Assembly (NCBI GenBank): GCA_913778085.1
Contig: CAJYXJ010000020.1
Location: forward strand, 62,001-126,000
Length of the DNA stretch: 64,000 nucleotides
DNA from: an uncultured Chryseobacterium sp.
Lineage (GTDB): Bacteria > Bacteroidota > Bacteroidia > Flavobacteriales > Weeksellaceae
Direction of reading: 5' to 3'
Each line of letters opens with the position of its first letter. Positions within the stretch are counted from its first letter, which is position 1. Shown in pieces: positions 50,893 through 59,944 of this stretch. A program made the position numbers and the translations under genes. The notes below the pieces were generated by a model, which saw only the letters and a program-made list of their open reading frames with translations, ran no database searches and had not been told where the DNA came from.

Positions 50893-51269
50893 TACAAAAG
50901 TTGATCTACCGAAATATTCTGGTGGGAAGCGTTGTTAACCGCTTTTCCGTTTTCAATCACGATGAGCTGCGGACTCTGGTGGGTAACTCCCAGATCATCT
51001 GCAATCCTGTTGGAAAGCGGCCGGTAAGCCAAGAGATCCAGATAGTATAAATCTGTTTTGCCGGTAAAATTTTCCATTTCCTTTTCAAAATTCCGAAGCA
51101 CTGTTTTACTGATAAAGCAGCTGGTAGAATGCTTAAAAATGGCTATCGGATGATCGAAAGAGCGATCAATGGCTTTTTGCAGATCCTCCTCGGATTCTAT
51201 TTTTTTCCAGAAAGATTTATGCTCCGGAGCATTTTCCTTTCCGCCAAATATTTTATCAAAAAAACTCAT
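50892..51269 (-). CDS. ytxJ: bacillithiol-system redox protein YtxJ
   Basis: 125 residues, thioredoxin-like monothiol protein. FKHSTSCFISKTVLRNFE holds the active Cys (family form HSTxCxIS) and THQSPQLIVIENG is the cis-Pro segment. YtxJ is thought to act as a bacilliredoxin-type protein reducing bacillithiol-mixed disulfides, which suits flavobacteria, many of which make bacillithiol. It overlaps the DUF1569 gene by 4 bp and abuts the Crp/Fnr gene, so it is part of a tight operon. Confidence 0.92.
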   Translation of the reverse strand: MSFFDKIFGGKENAPEHKSFWKKIESEEDLQKAIDRSFDHPIAIFKHSTSCFISKTVLRNFEKEMENFTGKTDLYYLDLLAYRPLSNRIADDLGVTHQSPQLIVIENGKAVNNASHQNISVDQLL

Positions 51270-51727
51270 ACGTCAAACTGTTTTAAATGATGATCAAGAT
51301 GTTTATATTCCAAAAAGCCCCAGTCCTTTTCTTGCATCTTTCCGAAGAGCACGTGATGATCCGGCAGGCTGCCGTTTTTGAAATGCATCAGGTAATCATC
51401 AAGTGTTTTCAGGAGATTTTGTTTTTCTTCATCGAAATCACATTCAAAATTAATAATAAGTTTTTGAAAAGTGGGCATATTTCGCGGAATTCCGTTGTTG
51501 AAAAGCTGCATTTCTATTTTGGTGGCAGTTCCGATCATTCGGAACACCTTGTTGATCGGCGGCAGCGTAAGTTTATTCTGAGGTACCTGCAGAACACAGC
51601 TGCAATGCCTCATCATCTGGCATACATCCATTTTTCCCCATTTTGCCGGGGAATTTTTATAAAGACGGGAAATCCTGATTTTGATTTCCTTAAAATCTGT
51701 TGGATGATGTAAACTTTTTTTTACCAA
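51266..51727 (-). CDS. DUF1569 protein (DinB-like)
   Basis: 153 residues. Motifs for the four-helix DinB/DUF1569 fold: WGKMDVCQMMRHCSCVL (His in helix), MPTFQKLIINFECDFDEE, HHVLFGKMQEKDWGFLEYKH with LDHHLKQF. The three His positions can form the DinB metal site. Related families transfer thiols. It overlaps its neighbours by 4 and 7 bp in the YtxJ/BstA operon, so a bacillithiol-dependent role is plausible but unproven. Confidence 0.88.
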   Translation of the reverse strand: MVKKSLHHPTDFKEIKIRISRLYKNSPAKWGKMDVCQMMRHCSCVLQVPQNKLTLPPINKVFRMIGTATKIEMQLFNNGIPRNMPTFQKLIINFECDFDEEKQNLLKTLDDYLMHFKNGSLPDHHVLFGKMQEKDWGFLEYKHLDHHLKQFDV

Positions 51728-52257
51728 CCTTTTTCTTTCTTCAGGTTTTCGATATGCGCGAAGTGATGGTTGCAGTGCCAGGCATACAGGGCCAAATAGC
51801 TTCGCAGATTATAATTTCTATTGTGTTCGGGGTGATGAAAGGTTCTTTCAAAATGCCTGTTGGTCATGCTTTTCAGCAGCACGGTCCACCGCTGATGAGT
51901 TCCTTTCAGCATTCTCATAGCGGGTTTTACGGGCATACTCAGGCTATCCTGAAGCTCTGCCCATTTTGCCTCATCATAAGGCTTAATAATAGGATTTTCT
52001 TCAGTAAGAGCAAGTTTCAGACGCATAAAGCTGTTGATATGGCTGTCTGCCAGATGATTTACGACCTGGCGTACTGTCCAGCCGCCTTCCCGGTACTGCG
52101 TGTCCAGCTGATCGTCGGTAAAATCTTCGATCAGGTTTTTCAGCTTTCCAGGAAAATCCCTGATGACTTTGATGTATTCGTCAAGTTTGATATCGCAGAT
52201 ATTTCCGGGTTCTTCAAACCGTCCTATCGGAAATTTCTTTTGCTCTAAGTCGCTCAT
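51721..52257 (-). CDS. bstA: YfiT/BstA-type bacillithiol transferase
   Basis: 178 residues, DinB-superfamily four-helix bundle. The metal ligands lie in VVNHLADSHINSFMRL and YAWHCNHHFAHIENL (His-x3-His). GGWTVRQVVNHLADSH is the usual signature of the YfiT group, which includes the metal-dependent bacillithiol S-transferase BstA that conjugates electrophiles. It overlaps the upstream hypothetical gene by 44 bp and the DUF1569 gene by 7 bp, the start of a four- or five-gene operon. The symbol is by family and rests on the context with ytxJ. Confidence 0.9.
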   Translation of the reverse strand: MSDLEQKKFPIGRFEEPGNICDIKLDEYIKVIRDFPGKLKNLIEDFTDDQLDTQYREGGWTVRQVVNHLADSHINSFMRLKLALTEENPIIKPYDEAKWAELQDSLSMPVKPAMRMLKGTHQRWTVLLKSMTNRHFERTFHHPEHNRNYNLRSYLALYAWHCNHHFAHIENLKKEKGW

Positions 52258-52837
52258 TTTTAATAATATTGTTTAGTATATTGAGTAAGATCACGGCATC
52301 CTGGTCTTTCAGATAATACAGCATTTTATTAAGATGTGGATTCTTTTTGGAAAACACCATAAAATAATGGTAGTATCGTTTGAGCTCAAGATCTTTAAAC
52401 AGGATTTCGCTTCTGTTAAATTTAATTCTATCCCCAGCAATTTCAATGCCTGCGATCGTCAATACTTCACTATTTTCAAGCTTTCTGTCATATTGATCCA
52501 GAATATCATTGAAAAAATTGTCCCATAACGCATCAACAATCTCCACATAGAGCTGATGCTTTTCTTTGAGTTTTCTTCCGTAAAAAAGCTTGAAAGATAT
52601 TCCGAGTTCATTGCCTGAGCTTAGGCGGATAAAAATAAGATATTCTCTTCCTACGGTAAAATGGTAACCGTTAATAAAATGAATGCCATAGCGGATACCC
52701 GTAATGTCTTTTTTGTCGATCACGGTAAAGAGATCATTTTTAAGGTCTTTATTTTCAAACCTTATCCGTTCCTCATCAATAATCAATGCCCGTTTTCTAG
52801 TATCGAATAATCCGCGGACGATGGTAAATTCTTTCAT
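52214..52837 (-). CDS. hypothetical protein preceding the bacillithiol genes
   Basis: 207 residues from the ATG at 52837. Alpha/beta, strand-rich first half (FTIVRGLFDTRKRALIIDEE; GIRYGIHFINGYHFTVGREY), helical basic C-terminus (KDQDAVILLNILNNIIKNE). No membrane segment or signal, and no motif I can name. Its 3' end overlaps the BstA start by 44 bp, more than usual, so translation of the two is linked. It probably belongs to the same transcript. Confidence 0.8.
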   Translation of the reverse strand: MKEFTIVRGLFDTRKRALIIDEERIRFENKDLKNDLFTVIDKKDITGIRYGIHFINGYHFTVGREYLIFIRLSSGNELGISFKLFYGRKLKEKHQLYVEIVDALWDNFFNDILDQYDRKLENSEVLTIAGIEIAGDRIKFNRSEILFKDLELKRYYHYFMVFSKKNPHLNKMLYYLKDQDAVILLNILNNIIKNERLRAKEISDRTV

Positions 52838-53041
52838 AAAATCCGTTTGCACGCCGTACAAGCAGACAGCGCTTACTATTAGTTTTTGGGTAAAAATACC
52901 GAAAATTTCAGAAATCTCTGCTGCTTATGAAGTGCTTGGGGATTTTATTTTTAAATATTCTTTCAGATTCGATTCTCAAGAATATTGGTCGACATTTACA
53001 CGGACAAAACATCCAGCCTTAGGTTTCTTCTTTCAGCCTGC

Positions 53042-54184
53042 TTAATATCCATGCAAGTCCAATCCTTCGGTTCTCTGCAAAGGTACTTTTCTTCCCATTT
53101 TCTTTTGAATAACCCTGAAATGCTGCAATTCATCATCCGTTAAAATACTGATGGCCGTTCCTTTTTCATGGGCACGCCCTGTCCTGCCGATACGATGGAT
53201 ATAATCCAGAGGGGAACGTGGCAGCTCATAATTGATCACGCAGGGCAAAGATTCGATGTGGATGCCCCGGCCGATCAGATCGGTTGCTACCAGTATCTGT
53301 GCACCGTTTACTTTAAATTCCTCCAGATTATTCCGCCGGGCCCCCTGTGATTTCTGACTGTGAATGGCCACAGCCTTAATTTTATTTTTCTTCAGCTTTT
53401 CTACCAGGTTATCAGCTGATCTTGTGGAAGAAACAAAGACCAGCGCCTTTTCCACCTTCTTTTCTTTAATCAGATAACGAAGGAAAGGCCCTTTGTTTTC
53501 CGGAGCCACATGATAAGCCAACTGTTCGATGTTCTCAATTTCTACTTCTTCTTTTTTAATTTCGATAATCACAGGATCAATAGAAAGTCGTTCTTTCAGT
53601 TCTGCTACCTTATCATTTAAAGTGGCGGAAAATAAAATGGTTTGTTTAGCCACGGGCATCATGGCAAAGAGACGTTTCATCTCCTCTTCAAAGCCCAACT
53701 GGAACATTTTGTCCGCTTCGTCAACAACAAGATGCCTGATCTCCGAAATGCTCAATGCATTATGCTCAATAAGATCCAGAAGACGGCCCGGTGTAGCAAT
53801 AAGCACCTCAACGCCGAACATTCCTTTCATCTGCGGATTAATGGAAACCCCGCCATATACCGCCATTGTACGGATTTCACGTTTGAGACCATCGGTAAAA
53901 GCCCTGAAAACCTCATCTATCTGAATTGCTAATTCCCGGGTCGGAACCAATATTAAAGCCTGAACATTACGGTTCTTTTTAACATCTGCATCCTGCAGTT
54001 TTTCCAGGATCGGCATAACAAAACAGGCTGTCTTTCCGGAACCCGTCTCGGCGATTCCCATAAGATCTTTGCCTTGAAGGATAACCGGCACTGCCTGTTC
54101 CTGAACAGGAAACGGTTTCAGGTAACCCAGTTTTTTTACGGAACGGATGATATTGGATGATAATCCCAGCGATTCAAATGACAT
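53042..54184 (-). CDS. DEAD-box RNA helicase
   Basis: 380 residues with every DEAD-box motif: Q motif FPVQEQAVP, AETGSGKTA, PTRELAIQ, ATPGRLLD, VVDEADKMF, FSAT, ALVFVSSTR, VATDLIGRGIHI, HRIGRTGRA. No long C-terminal basic tail, unlike RhlE or DeaD. Typical functions are ribosome assembly and mRNA decay in the cold. A -7 box TATCTTTG (54202-54209) lies 17 bp before the start. It is the first of the run of housekeeping genes. Confidence 0.95.
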   Translation of the reverse strand: MSFESLGLSSNIIRSVKKLGYLKPFPVQEQAVPVILQGKDLMGIAETGSGKTACFVMPILEKLQDADVKKNRNVQALILVPTRELAIQIDEVFRAFTDGLKREIRTMAVYGGVSINPQMKGMFGVEVLIATPGRLLDLIEHNALSISEIRHLVVDEADKMFQLGFEEEMKRLFAMMPVAKQTILFSATLNDKVAELKERLSIDPVIIEIKKEEVEIENIEQLAYHVAPENKGPFLRYLIKEKKVEKALVFVSSTRSADNLVEKLKKNKIKAVAIHSQKSQGARRNNLEEFKVNGAQILVATDLIGRGIHIESLPCVINYELPRSPLDYIHRIGRTGRAHEKGTAISILTDDELQHFRVIQKKMGRKVPLQRTEGLDLHGY

Positions 54185-54529
54185 AAGTACTTTATTTATT
54201 GCAAAGATAAGCTATTGGAATTTGTTTGTCAGAACGTCTTTCAATAGTTTTAAACAGGTTCTGAAAAAAGAATTTAACCTTTAGAGTTTAAATCCTTGTC
54301 TACTTATTAATAGGAACTGGCAACGAATAAGATCCCTATCTTTAATAATATTAATCTTATCTTGAGATCCTGCTGAATTAAGTACATTAAAAAATCCCTT
54401 CCCTCATCTAGAAAGGCTTCAGAACGAAAAAGTTTAATCTGAATGCCGATTTGTCCGATAATCATTCTTTGGACAATTTTTTGAGGATTAGTTTGTACAT
54501 TTATCAAAAATTCGAGAATTTATTTTAAT
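54185..54529. other. spacer between the helicase and pncA
   Basis: Divergent spacer of 345 bp. It holds the helicase -7 box at 54202-54209. A 66-codon AT-rich minus-strand frame at 54307-54507 has no family features and is not called. No RNA gene or terminator seen. Confidence 0.4.
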
Positions 54530-55135
54530 ATGAAAAAAGCATTAATAATCGTAGACGTTCAGAATGATTTTTGCGAAGGCGGGGCTTTGGCAGTACCTGA
54601 AGCCAACGAAGTAATCCCCTACATCAATGCGCTGATGGAAGAAAACGACTACGACCAGATTGTACTCACTCAGGACTGGCATCCTGCCAATCATAAAAGC
54701 TTTGCCAGCAACAATGGCCGAAAAGTCGGGGAAAGCATTATCCTGAACGGCGTTCCGCAGTTCATGTGGCCGGACCACTGCATTCAGGGGACTTTCGGTG
54801 CGGAATTTCATAAGGATCTGAACAGGGATAAGGTAACCCATATTGTACAGAAAGGCAAAAATGTGGAAATCGACAGCTACAGCGGTTTCCAGGACAACAA
54901 CCATTTTATGAAAACAGGGCTTGATGATTTCCTGAAATTCCACGATGTCCAATTGGTAGAAATCGTAGGCCTGGCGATGGATTACTGTGTAAAATTCACC
55001 TGTATCGATGCCGTAAACAGCGGGTATGTTACCTGCCTCCATTTCAACGGAACACGTGCTGTAAATGTAAAGCCCGATAACGGAAGGGACGCGATCTATG
55101 AAATGATCCAGAAAGGAGTTACGGTATTGGGTTGA
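54530..55135 (+). CDS. pncA: bifunctional nicotinamidase/pyrazinamidase
   Basis: 201 residues, cysteine hydrolase of the isochorismatase fold. Catalytic Asp9 in IVDVQNDFCEGG, metal ligands in TQDWHPANH and MWPDHCIQGT, catalytic Cys in GLAMDYCVKFT. It converts nicotinamide to nicotinate for NAD salvage. Start ATG at 54530. Followed by a hairpin at 55208-55241. Confidence 0.95.
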   Translation: MKKALIIVDVQNDFCEGGALAVPEANEVIPYINALMEENDYDQIVLTQDWHPANHKSFASNNGRKVGESIILNGVPQFMWPDHCIQGTFGAEFHKDLNRDKVTHIVQKGKNVEIDSYSGFQDNNHFMKTGLDDFLKFHDVQLVEIVGLAMDYCVKFTCIDAVNSGYVTCLHFNGTRAVNVKPDNGRDAIYEMIQKGVTVLG

Positions 55136-55207
55136 TCTGATCCAGAACGTTTACAGTCCCTAAGTTCATGCCGGTTTTAAAAACAGGCTAGAAATAAATT
55201 AACATGC

Positions 55208-55241
55208 AAGGTATCAAATCATCATCCTGATTTAATACCTT
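55208..55241 (+). terminator. hairpin after pncA
   Basis: AAGGTATCAAATC (55208-55220) pairs with GATTTAATACCTT (55229-55241) with one C/T difference. T-run is weak (TGTACCTTTAAAG), so termination is only probable. Confidence 0.5.
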
Positions 55242-55356
55242 GTACCTTTAAAGATATGAAATGGTAAAAATGTTTTCCTGAGACTTAACCGTTTTTCTGG
55301 CTGACGTTACCACATATATTTAAATCTGTCGTATGTAGAATATAAAAAACAGTACC

Positions 55357-56502
55357 TTGAAAAAATTCTTATTATCCGTTGCCTGCTTGTTTAATGCTGT
55401 TTGCTTCAGTCAGAACAGTAATATTGCAGGAAAAAGTTTCAGACCCTTTAAATACAAAATTATTATTTCCAATGCATTTAATGAAAAGTATTACAACGGA
55501 AACCACATAACGGATTCAGCAGGCGTAAAAAACGGAACATTCAGGTTTACCGTTCCTGCCAAAGCATCCGATATTCCTTATGCCTACCGTTTTAATGATA
55601 AGATCAGTGCCAGCTCGTTTTTTCAGAGCAATGTATTTTTTATCGATTCAGACACAAAAAACATTACGGTAGGCAAAGAAGGTGATCCGCAAAATTTTGA
55701 AGTGGTTTCCAACAGTGCCTTTATAAGCACAGAAACAGCAAAAATGCAGGCTTACTTTGCTCAATTTACCAAACAAAAACAAGCCTTCTATGATAAGTCA
55801 CGGGCAGAATATGAGAGTTTTCAGGACAAATCAAAAATTCCCCAGGAATTCTGGGATTCTTATCAGGCGGAAGAAAAAAAGTTTAGCGCTATAGAAGACT
55901 CACTTTTGTCAGGCTATGTAAAAGAAAACAAAAATTCATTCGCCGCACTTTGGAAATTGATTGAAAAATTTGAAGGAAACGGTTATGAGCAGATTTATGA
56001 AACAATCTTCAATAATTTTTCCCCTGAAATAAAAAGGAAAAAAACGGCAGAAACGTTGCGCCTGGCCATTAAGAATGCCGGTAATTTCAGAATAAACAAT
56101 AGTTTTCCTGCTTCCAAGATAAAAAACATAAAAGAACCGGGCTCGGAATTCTTTATCCCTGCAGCTAAATATACGTTGGTTGACTTTTGGTTCAGCAGCT
56201 GTAAGCCGTGTCTTGAGCAAATGCCATTTTTTGTTGACCTTTATTCGCGATATCATGCCAAAGGTTTTCAGATCATCGGTATTGCCACAGATCAGGGTAA
56301 ATACAAAAGCAGCCTGTTGAAAATTATCGGTAAATTCAATATTCCCTGGACCAACTATTGGGATATGGATGGCAAACAGGCTTCCGAATGGACGATTACC
56401 TCTTTTCCTACCAATTATCTTCTGGATGAAAACGGTAAGATCATTGCTAAAAATATTCCGGAAAAAGAACTGTCGGCACTCCTGGAGAAAAAATTGAAAT
56501 AA
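55357..56502 (+). CDS. TlpA-like thiol-disulfide oxidoreductase
   Basis: 381 residues. Signal peptide (FLLSVACLFNAVCFSQ). An N-terminal region of about 250 residues with strand-rich opening and helical middle precedes a C-terminal thioredoxin fold with active site CKPC (Cys282, Cys285 in FWFSSCKPCLEQMP) and cis-Pro in ITSFPTNYLLD. The build (extra N-terminal domain, then TlpA) is common in flavobacteria, where such proteins reduce disulfides or mature cytochromes in the periplasm. TTG start at 55357, directly before the signal sequence. Confidence 0.9.
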   Translation: MKKFLLSVACLFNAVCFSQNSNIAGKSFRPFKYKIIISNAFNEKYYNGNHITDSAGVKNGTFRFTVPAKASDIPYAYRFNDKISASSFFQSNVFFIDSDTKNITVGKEGDPQNFEVVSNSAFISTETAKMQAYFAQFTKQKQAFYDKSRAEYESFQDKSKIPQEFWDSYQAEEKKFSAIEDSLLSGYVKENKNSFAALWKLIEKFEGNGYEQIYETIFNNFSPEIKRKKTAETLRLAIKNAGNFRINNSFPASKIKNIKEPGSEFFIPAAKYTLVDFWFSSCKPCLEQMPFFVDLYSRYHAKGFQIIGIATDQGKYKSSLLKIIGKFNIPWTNYWDMDGKQASEWTITSFPTNYLLDENGKIIAKNIPEKELSALLEKKLK

Positions 56503-56515
56503 TTTGGTTTACCTA

Positions 56516-56550
56516 TAAAAACGGCATTGAGAAACCCAATGCCGTTTTTA
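56516..56550. terminator. terminator between converging tlpA-like and pseudouridine synthase genes
   Basis: AAAACGGCATTG (56517-56528) pairs with CAATGCCGTTTT (56537-56548); A/T runs on both sides allow both directions. Confidence 0.85.
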
Positions 56551-56573
56551 TATTTTCAATTAAAATACTTCAC

Positions 56574-57773
56574 TTAAAGCATTTTAAGATTGTTCACTTC
56601 CAGTTCCGTAAGGATTCTCCAGTGTCCTCTTTTAATATTCTTTTTCGTCAGTCCTGCAAACATGACGCGGTCAAGCGCTTCCACTTCATATCCCAATCTC
56701 TGGAAAATTCTTCTGATCACCCGGTTCCAGCCGATATGGATCTCAATGCCTACTTCATTTTTCGGCTTGCCTTCGATAAAGGAAATCTGATCTACAACCG
56801 CTACTCCTTCATCCAGACGGATTCCTTCAGCAATAAGCTTCATATCTTCATGGGTTAATTTCTTATCCAGTGTTACATGATAGATTTTCTTGGCATCAAA
56901 AGAAGGGTGTGTCAGCTTCTTTGTCATGTGTCCGTCATTCGTCAACAGGATAACTCCTGTTGTGGAACGGTCCAGTCTTCCTACCGGAAACAGTCGGTAT
57001 GGTGAAGCATTGGCTACCAGATCCATAACCGTTTTCCGTGCTTTGTCATCTTTTGTAGTAGAAATATAGCCTTTCGGTTTGTTCAAAAGGACGTACACCG
57101 GTTTCTCAGGGGTAATATTCTGCCCGTCGAAAACTACTTTATCGGTTTTTTCTACCTGATAGCCCATTTCGGTTACCACTTTACCATTCACTTCTACCAG
57201 GCCTTGAGTGATCAGCTCATCAGCTTCTCTCCTACTGCAGATTCCTGAGTTGGCAATGTATTTATTCAGCCGTACGGTATCCTTATGAACATCCTTATCG
57301 ATTTTGTTCAGTCTTCTTTTCTGTACAAAAGATTTTGCCTTATCCTGTCGATCATCACCTTCTGAAGATGGTCTTCTTCCGTATTTCAGGCTGCCCCTTT
57401 CGTATTTGTCGCGGGTATCGAAACTTTTCCCGCCTCTTTTAGGAGCTGATTTTCCGAAAGTCTTTTTACCTTCCCCTTCAGTAGTGATATACGGTTCTCT
57501 TTCAGTTTTCGAATATTTCTTATCCATCCGGGCCTGATAACTGGTATCTTTTTTACCGGAATCAAATCCTTCAGAATTTCTTTCAAATGGTTTCTTTCCG
57601 AATCCTGCATTGGATCCTTTATGATCGGAGTTTCTTTCTCCCGCTTTCGGAAAAGATTTTTTAAAAGGTTTAGAACCGGAATTTCCGGATCTGGAAGCGC
57701 GAGAATCATCAGAATTATTTCTTGTTGAAGTTCTTGGTCTTTTGGGTTTTCCTGAATTATTGTCTCTGCTCAT
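56574..57773 (-). CDS. rRNA pseudouridine synthase, RsuA/RluB family, with basic N-terminal extension
   Basis: 399 residues. An N-terminal tail (1-165) is Lys/Arg/Ser/Gly-rich and disordered; then an S4 RNA-binding domain (RLNKYIANSGICSRREADEL) and the pseudouridine synthase catalytic domain with the active-site Asp in GRLDRSTTGVILLTNDG. Ends in ILTELEVNNLKML. Flavobacterial members often carry such a basic extension, probably for rRNA contact. Acts on 23S or 16S rRNA. A -7 box TATCTTTG (57789-57796) lies 15 bp before the ATG at 57773. Confidence 0.94.
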   Translation of the reverse strand: MSRDNNSGKPKRPRTSTRNNSDDSRASRSGNSGSKPFKKSFPKAGERNSDHKGSNAGFGKKPFERNSEGFDSGKKDTSYQARMDKKYSKTEREPYITTEGEGKKTFGKSAPKRGGKSFDTRDKYERGSLKYGRRPSSEGDDRQDKAKSFVQKRRLNKIDKDVHKDTVRLNKYIANSGICSRREADELITQGLVEVNGKVVTEMGYQVEKTDKVVFDGQNITPEKPVYVLLNKPKGYISTTKDDKARKTVMDLVANASPYRLFPVGRLDRSTTGVILLTNDGHMTKKLTHPSFDAKKIYHVTLDKKLTHEDMKLIAEGIRLDEGVAVVDQISFIEGKPKNEVGIEIHIGWNRVIRRIFQRLGYEVEALDRVMFAGLTKKNIKRGHWRILTELEVNNLKML

Positions 57774-57788
57774 TCTAAAATATTTTTG

Positions 57789-57838
57789 CAAAGATAGTAC
57801 ATTTAACAACGAGTTAAAAATTAAGAATCATAACTTTG
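57789..57838. promoter_or_regulatory. divergent -7 boxes, rsuA-type gene and aroB
   Basis: TATCTTTG (57789-57796, minus strand) serves the pseudouridine synthase and TAACTTTG (57831-57838, plus strand) serves aroB, whose ATG is 38 bp further on. No clear -33 TTG for either. Confidence 0.5.
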
Positions 57839-57876
57839 TATATACTTTCATATCAAACCTTACAGAAAATCTGAAA

Positions 57877-58923
57877 ATGATAACACTATTAAACGATAAT
57901 TTTTCCCAGCTGAACGACTTTCTCCACGAAAAATCATTCAGCAAAATCTTTATTCTGGTTGATGAGAACACGCATGAATACTGTCTTCCGGTCCTTCTGG
58001 GAAACATGGAAACGGATCTTGGTTTTGAAATCCTGGAGATTGAGGCCGGCGAAGAAATGAAAAATATCCAGACAGCCAACCAGCTTTGGGAGATTTTAAC
58101 GGAAATGCAGGCAGACCGTAAGGCCCTGGTGATTAATCTGGGAGGCGGTGTAATTACAGATATGGGCGGTTTTGTAGCTTCCACCTATAAAAGAGGGATC
58201 CCATTCATCAATATTCCGACGACCCTGCTTTCGATGTGTGATGCCTCCATCGGCGGAAAAACGGGCATCGACCTGATGCATTATAAGAATATGGTGGGAA
58301 CTTTTACTTTTCCGGAGCGGATTTTTGTTTATCCTAAATTCCTCGAGACTCTTCCTTTCAAAGAGCTGAGAAGCGGTTTTGCAGAAATGCTAAAGCACGG
58401 GCTCATTGCCGATAAGATGCACTGGGAAAACCTGATCCGGATCAATAAGCCGGATATGGTGGGGATTATTCCTCATATCGAAACCTCAATGAACATCAAA
58501 CAGGAAGTCGTAGATAAGGATTTTCAGGAAAAAAACATCCGCAAAACCCTTAATTTCGGGCACACCATTGGCCATGCGGTTGAAAGCTTATGTTTACGGC
58601 AAGGAAATCCCGTTCTGCATGGTGAAGCGGTCGCTATGGGAATGATTACCGAAACTTATCTTGCTTATTTAGATCAACTGATCCCGGAAGAGGACTGTAC
58701 ATTGATTATAGAAAGTATTCAGAAATATTATCCTTATCTGGATATCAGTGATTTTAAAGATGAAGAAATTTTCAGCCTTTTATTGAATGACAAGAAAAAT
58801 ACGGACAGCCGCATTAATTTCTCTCTTTTATCCGGTATCGGAACCTGTTTATTTGATCACAGCTGCAGCCAAGAAAATATCACAAAAGCCCTGGAATTTT
58901 ACCGTAAATTGAATAATGCGTAA
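57877..58923 (+). CDS. aroB: 3-dehydroquinate synthase
   Basis: 348 residues from the ATG at 57877; a longer open frame overlaps the divergent gene and its promoter. Second step of the shikimate pathway. NAD and metal motifs: VINLGGGVITDMGGFVAS, TTLLSMCDASIGGKTGID, GFAEMLKHGLI, FGHTIGHAVES and LHGEAVAMGM. Full length for the family and ends with the usual helical domain. Not in an operon with other aro genes here. Confidence 0.96.
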   Translation: MITLLNDNFSQLNDFLHEKSFSKIFILVDENTHEYCLPVLLGNMETDLGFEILEIEAGEEMKNIQTANQLWEILTEMQADRKALVINLGGGVITDMGGFVASTYKRGIPFINIPTTLLSMCDASIGGKTGIDLMHYKNMVGTFTFPERIFVYPKFLETLPFKELRSGFAEMLKHGLIADKMHWENLIRINKPDMVGIIPHIETSMNIKQEVVDKDFQEKNIRKTLNFGHTIGHAVESLCLRQGNPVLHGEAVAMGMITETYLAYLDQLIPEEDCTLIIESIQKYYPYLDISDFKDEEIFSLLLNDKKNTDSRINFSLLSGIGTCLFDHSCSQENITKALEFYRKLNNA

Positions 58924-59049
58924 AAATTTCCATGCTTATTTCACTTTAAACAATGAGCTTTTTAAGCATACTTTTTAATTTAGATTATTTCTAAACAATT
59001 TAAAAAAAATAGAAAAATAAGATACTGAAAATCAAATTTTTAAAATCCT

Positions 59050-59078
59050 ATCCGCTTAATCAAGACAGCGGATTTTTT
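59050..59078 (+). terminator. terminator after aroB
   Basis: ATCCGCT (59050-59056) pairs with AGCGGAT (59067-59073) and is followed by six T. It ends where an FNR-type palindrome begins. Confidence 0.75.
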
Positions 59079-59092
59079 ATGACTTTAATCAT
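59079..59092 (+). promoter_or_regulatory. FNR-type palindrome before the first barrel gene
   Basis: ATGACTTTAATCAT differs from the site at 50132 by one central base. The nearest downstream box, GCAATTTG (59111-59118), is a poor -7 and about 4-5 bp closer than at the three other sites, so function here is less sure. Confidence 0.4.
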
Positions 59093-59206
59093 GGTATTTC
59101 TTTTTGGCAAGCAATTTGAAATATTCCTTCCGTCAAATCAAAATCACGATTGACAGTAGTAAAATTTAAAATTAGAAAAATAGTAAAAAATTAAAAAATT
59201 AAAGTT

Positions 59207-59908
59207 ATGAAAAAGTTAATCTTAGGAATGGCACTTGCAGCAGGATCAATGGCATTTGCACAGACTACAACAGGCATGTCATCATCAAGCCCTGTAAAGT
59301 TCGGGGTAAAAGCTGGGATCAACATATCATCAATTTCAAAGGACGGATATGACGATGCTAAATCAAAAGTAGGATTTGCCGGGGGTGTTTTTGCCAATAT
59401 TCCTGTTTCAGAAATGTTCAGCGTTCAGCCGGAAGTAATGTATTCTCAAATGGGATCAAAAGTTAGCAGCAGTTCAAGCGGTACAGTTTTAGGAAATAAT
59501 GTCACTTCAACAAGTTCTGCAACCTTGAATTTAGATTATGTTACAATCCCTGTAATGCTTCAGTTCAGAGCCACTCCGGCATTTTATATTGAAGCAGGTC
59601 CTGAATTCGGATTTTTAACCAGTGCAAAAACTAAAGATGCACGTACAACTGTAGTAAATGGATCTACAAGTACAACAACATCAGAATCCGGTGATGTTAA
59701 AGACTATTTCTCAGGATTTAACATGGGTGTAGGTCTTGGTTTAGGGTATGACATTACGCCGAATTTTGGTATCAGTGCCAGATATGTAGCTGGATTTACG
59801 GATATCAATAAGAAAGATAATAATACAAATGGAAATACTTCTCTGCAAAACGACGGAAATAAAAACAGAAACAATACTTTCCAAGGAGGTTTATACTTCA
59901 AATTCTAA
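59207..59908 (+). CDS. outer-membrane beta-barrel protein (copy 1)
   Basis: 233 residues: signal peptide ending SMAFAQ, then an eight-stranded OprF/OmpA-N-like barrel (PF13568 type): VKFGVKAGINISSIS, AGGVFANIPVSEMF, QPEVMYSQMGS, DYVTIPVMLQF, YIEAGPEFGFL, LGLGYDITPNFGIS, and the C-terminal strand QGGLYFKF ending in Phe. First of four tandem paralogs. Function of this family is not established; a porin or adhesin-like role is plausible. Own terminator. Confidence 0.9.
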   Translation: MKKLILGMALAAGSMAFAQTTTGMSSSSPVKFGVKAGINISSISKDGYDDAKSKVGFAGGVFANIPVSEMFSVQPEVMYSQMGSKVSSSSSGTVLGNNVTSTSSATLNLDYVTIPVMLQFRATPAFYIEAGPEFGFLTSAKTKDARTTVVNGSTSTTTSESGDVKDYFSGFNMGVGLGLGYDITPNFGISARYVAGFTDINKKDNNTNGNTSLQNDGNKNRNNTFQGGLYFKF

Positions 59909-59944
59909 GAAGCAGAAAATTCAGAAACAATTTTGATTTCAATA

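Noticed and set aside
53000-53041. Plus-strand frame crossing 52704-53045
   Set aside because: Antisense to the hypothetical gene at 52214-52837 for most of its length; the rest is spacer without features.
54307-54507. 66-codon minus-strand frame in the pncA spacer
   Set aside because: AT-rich, hydrophobic, no promoter box or known pattern.
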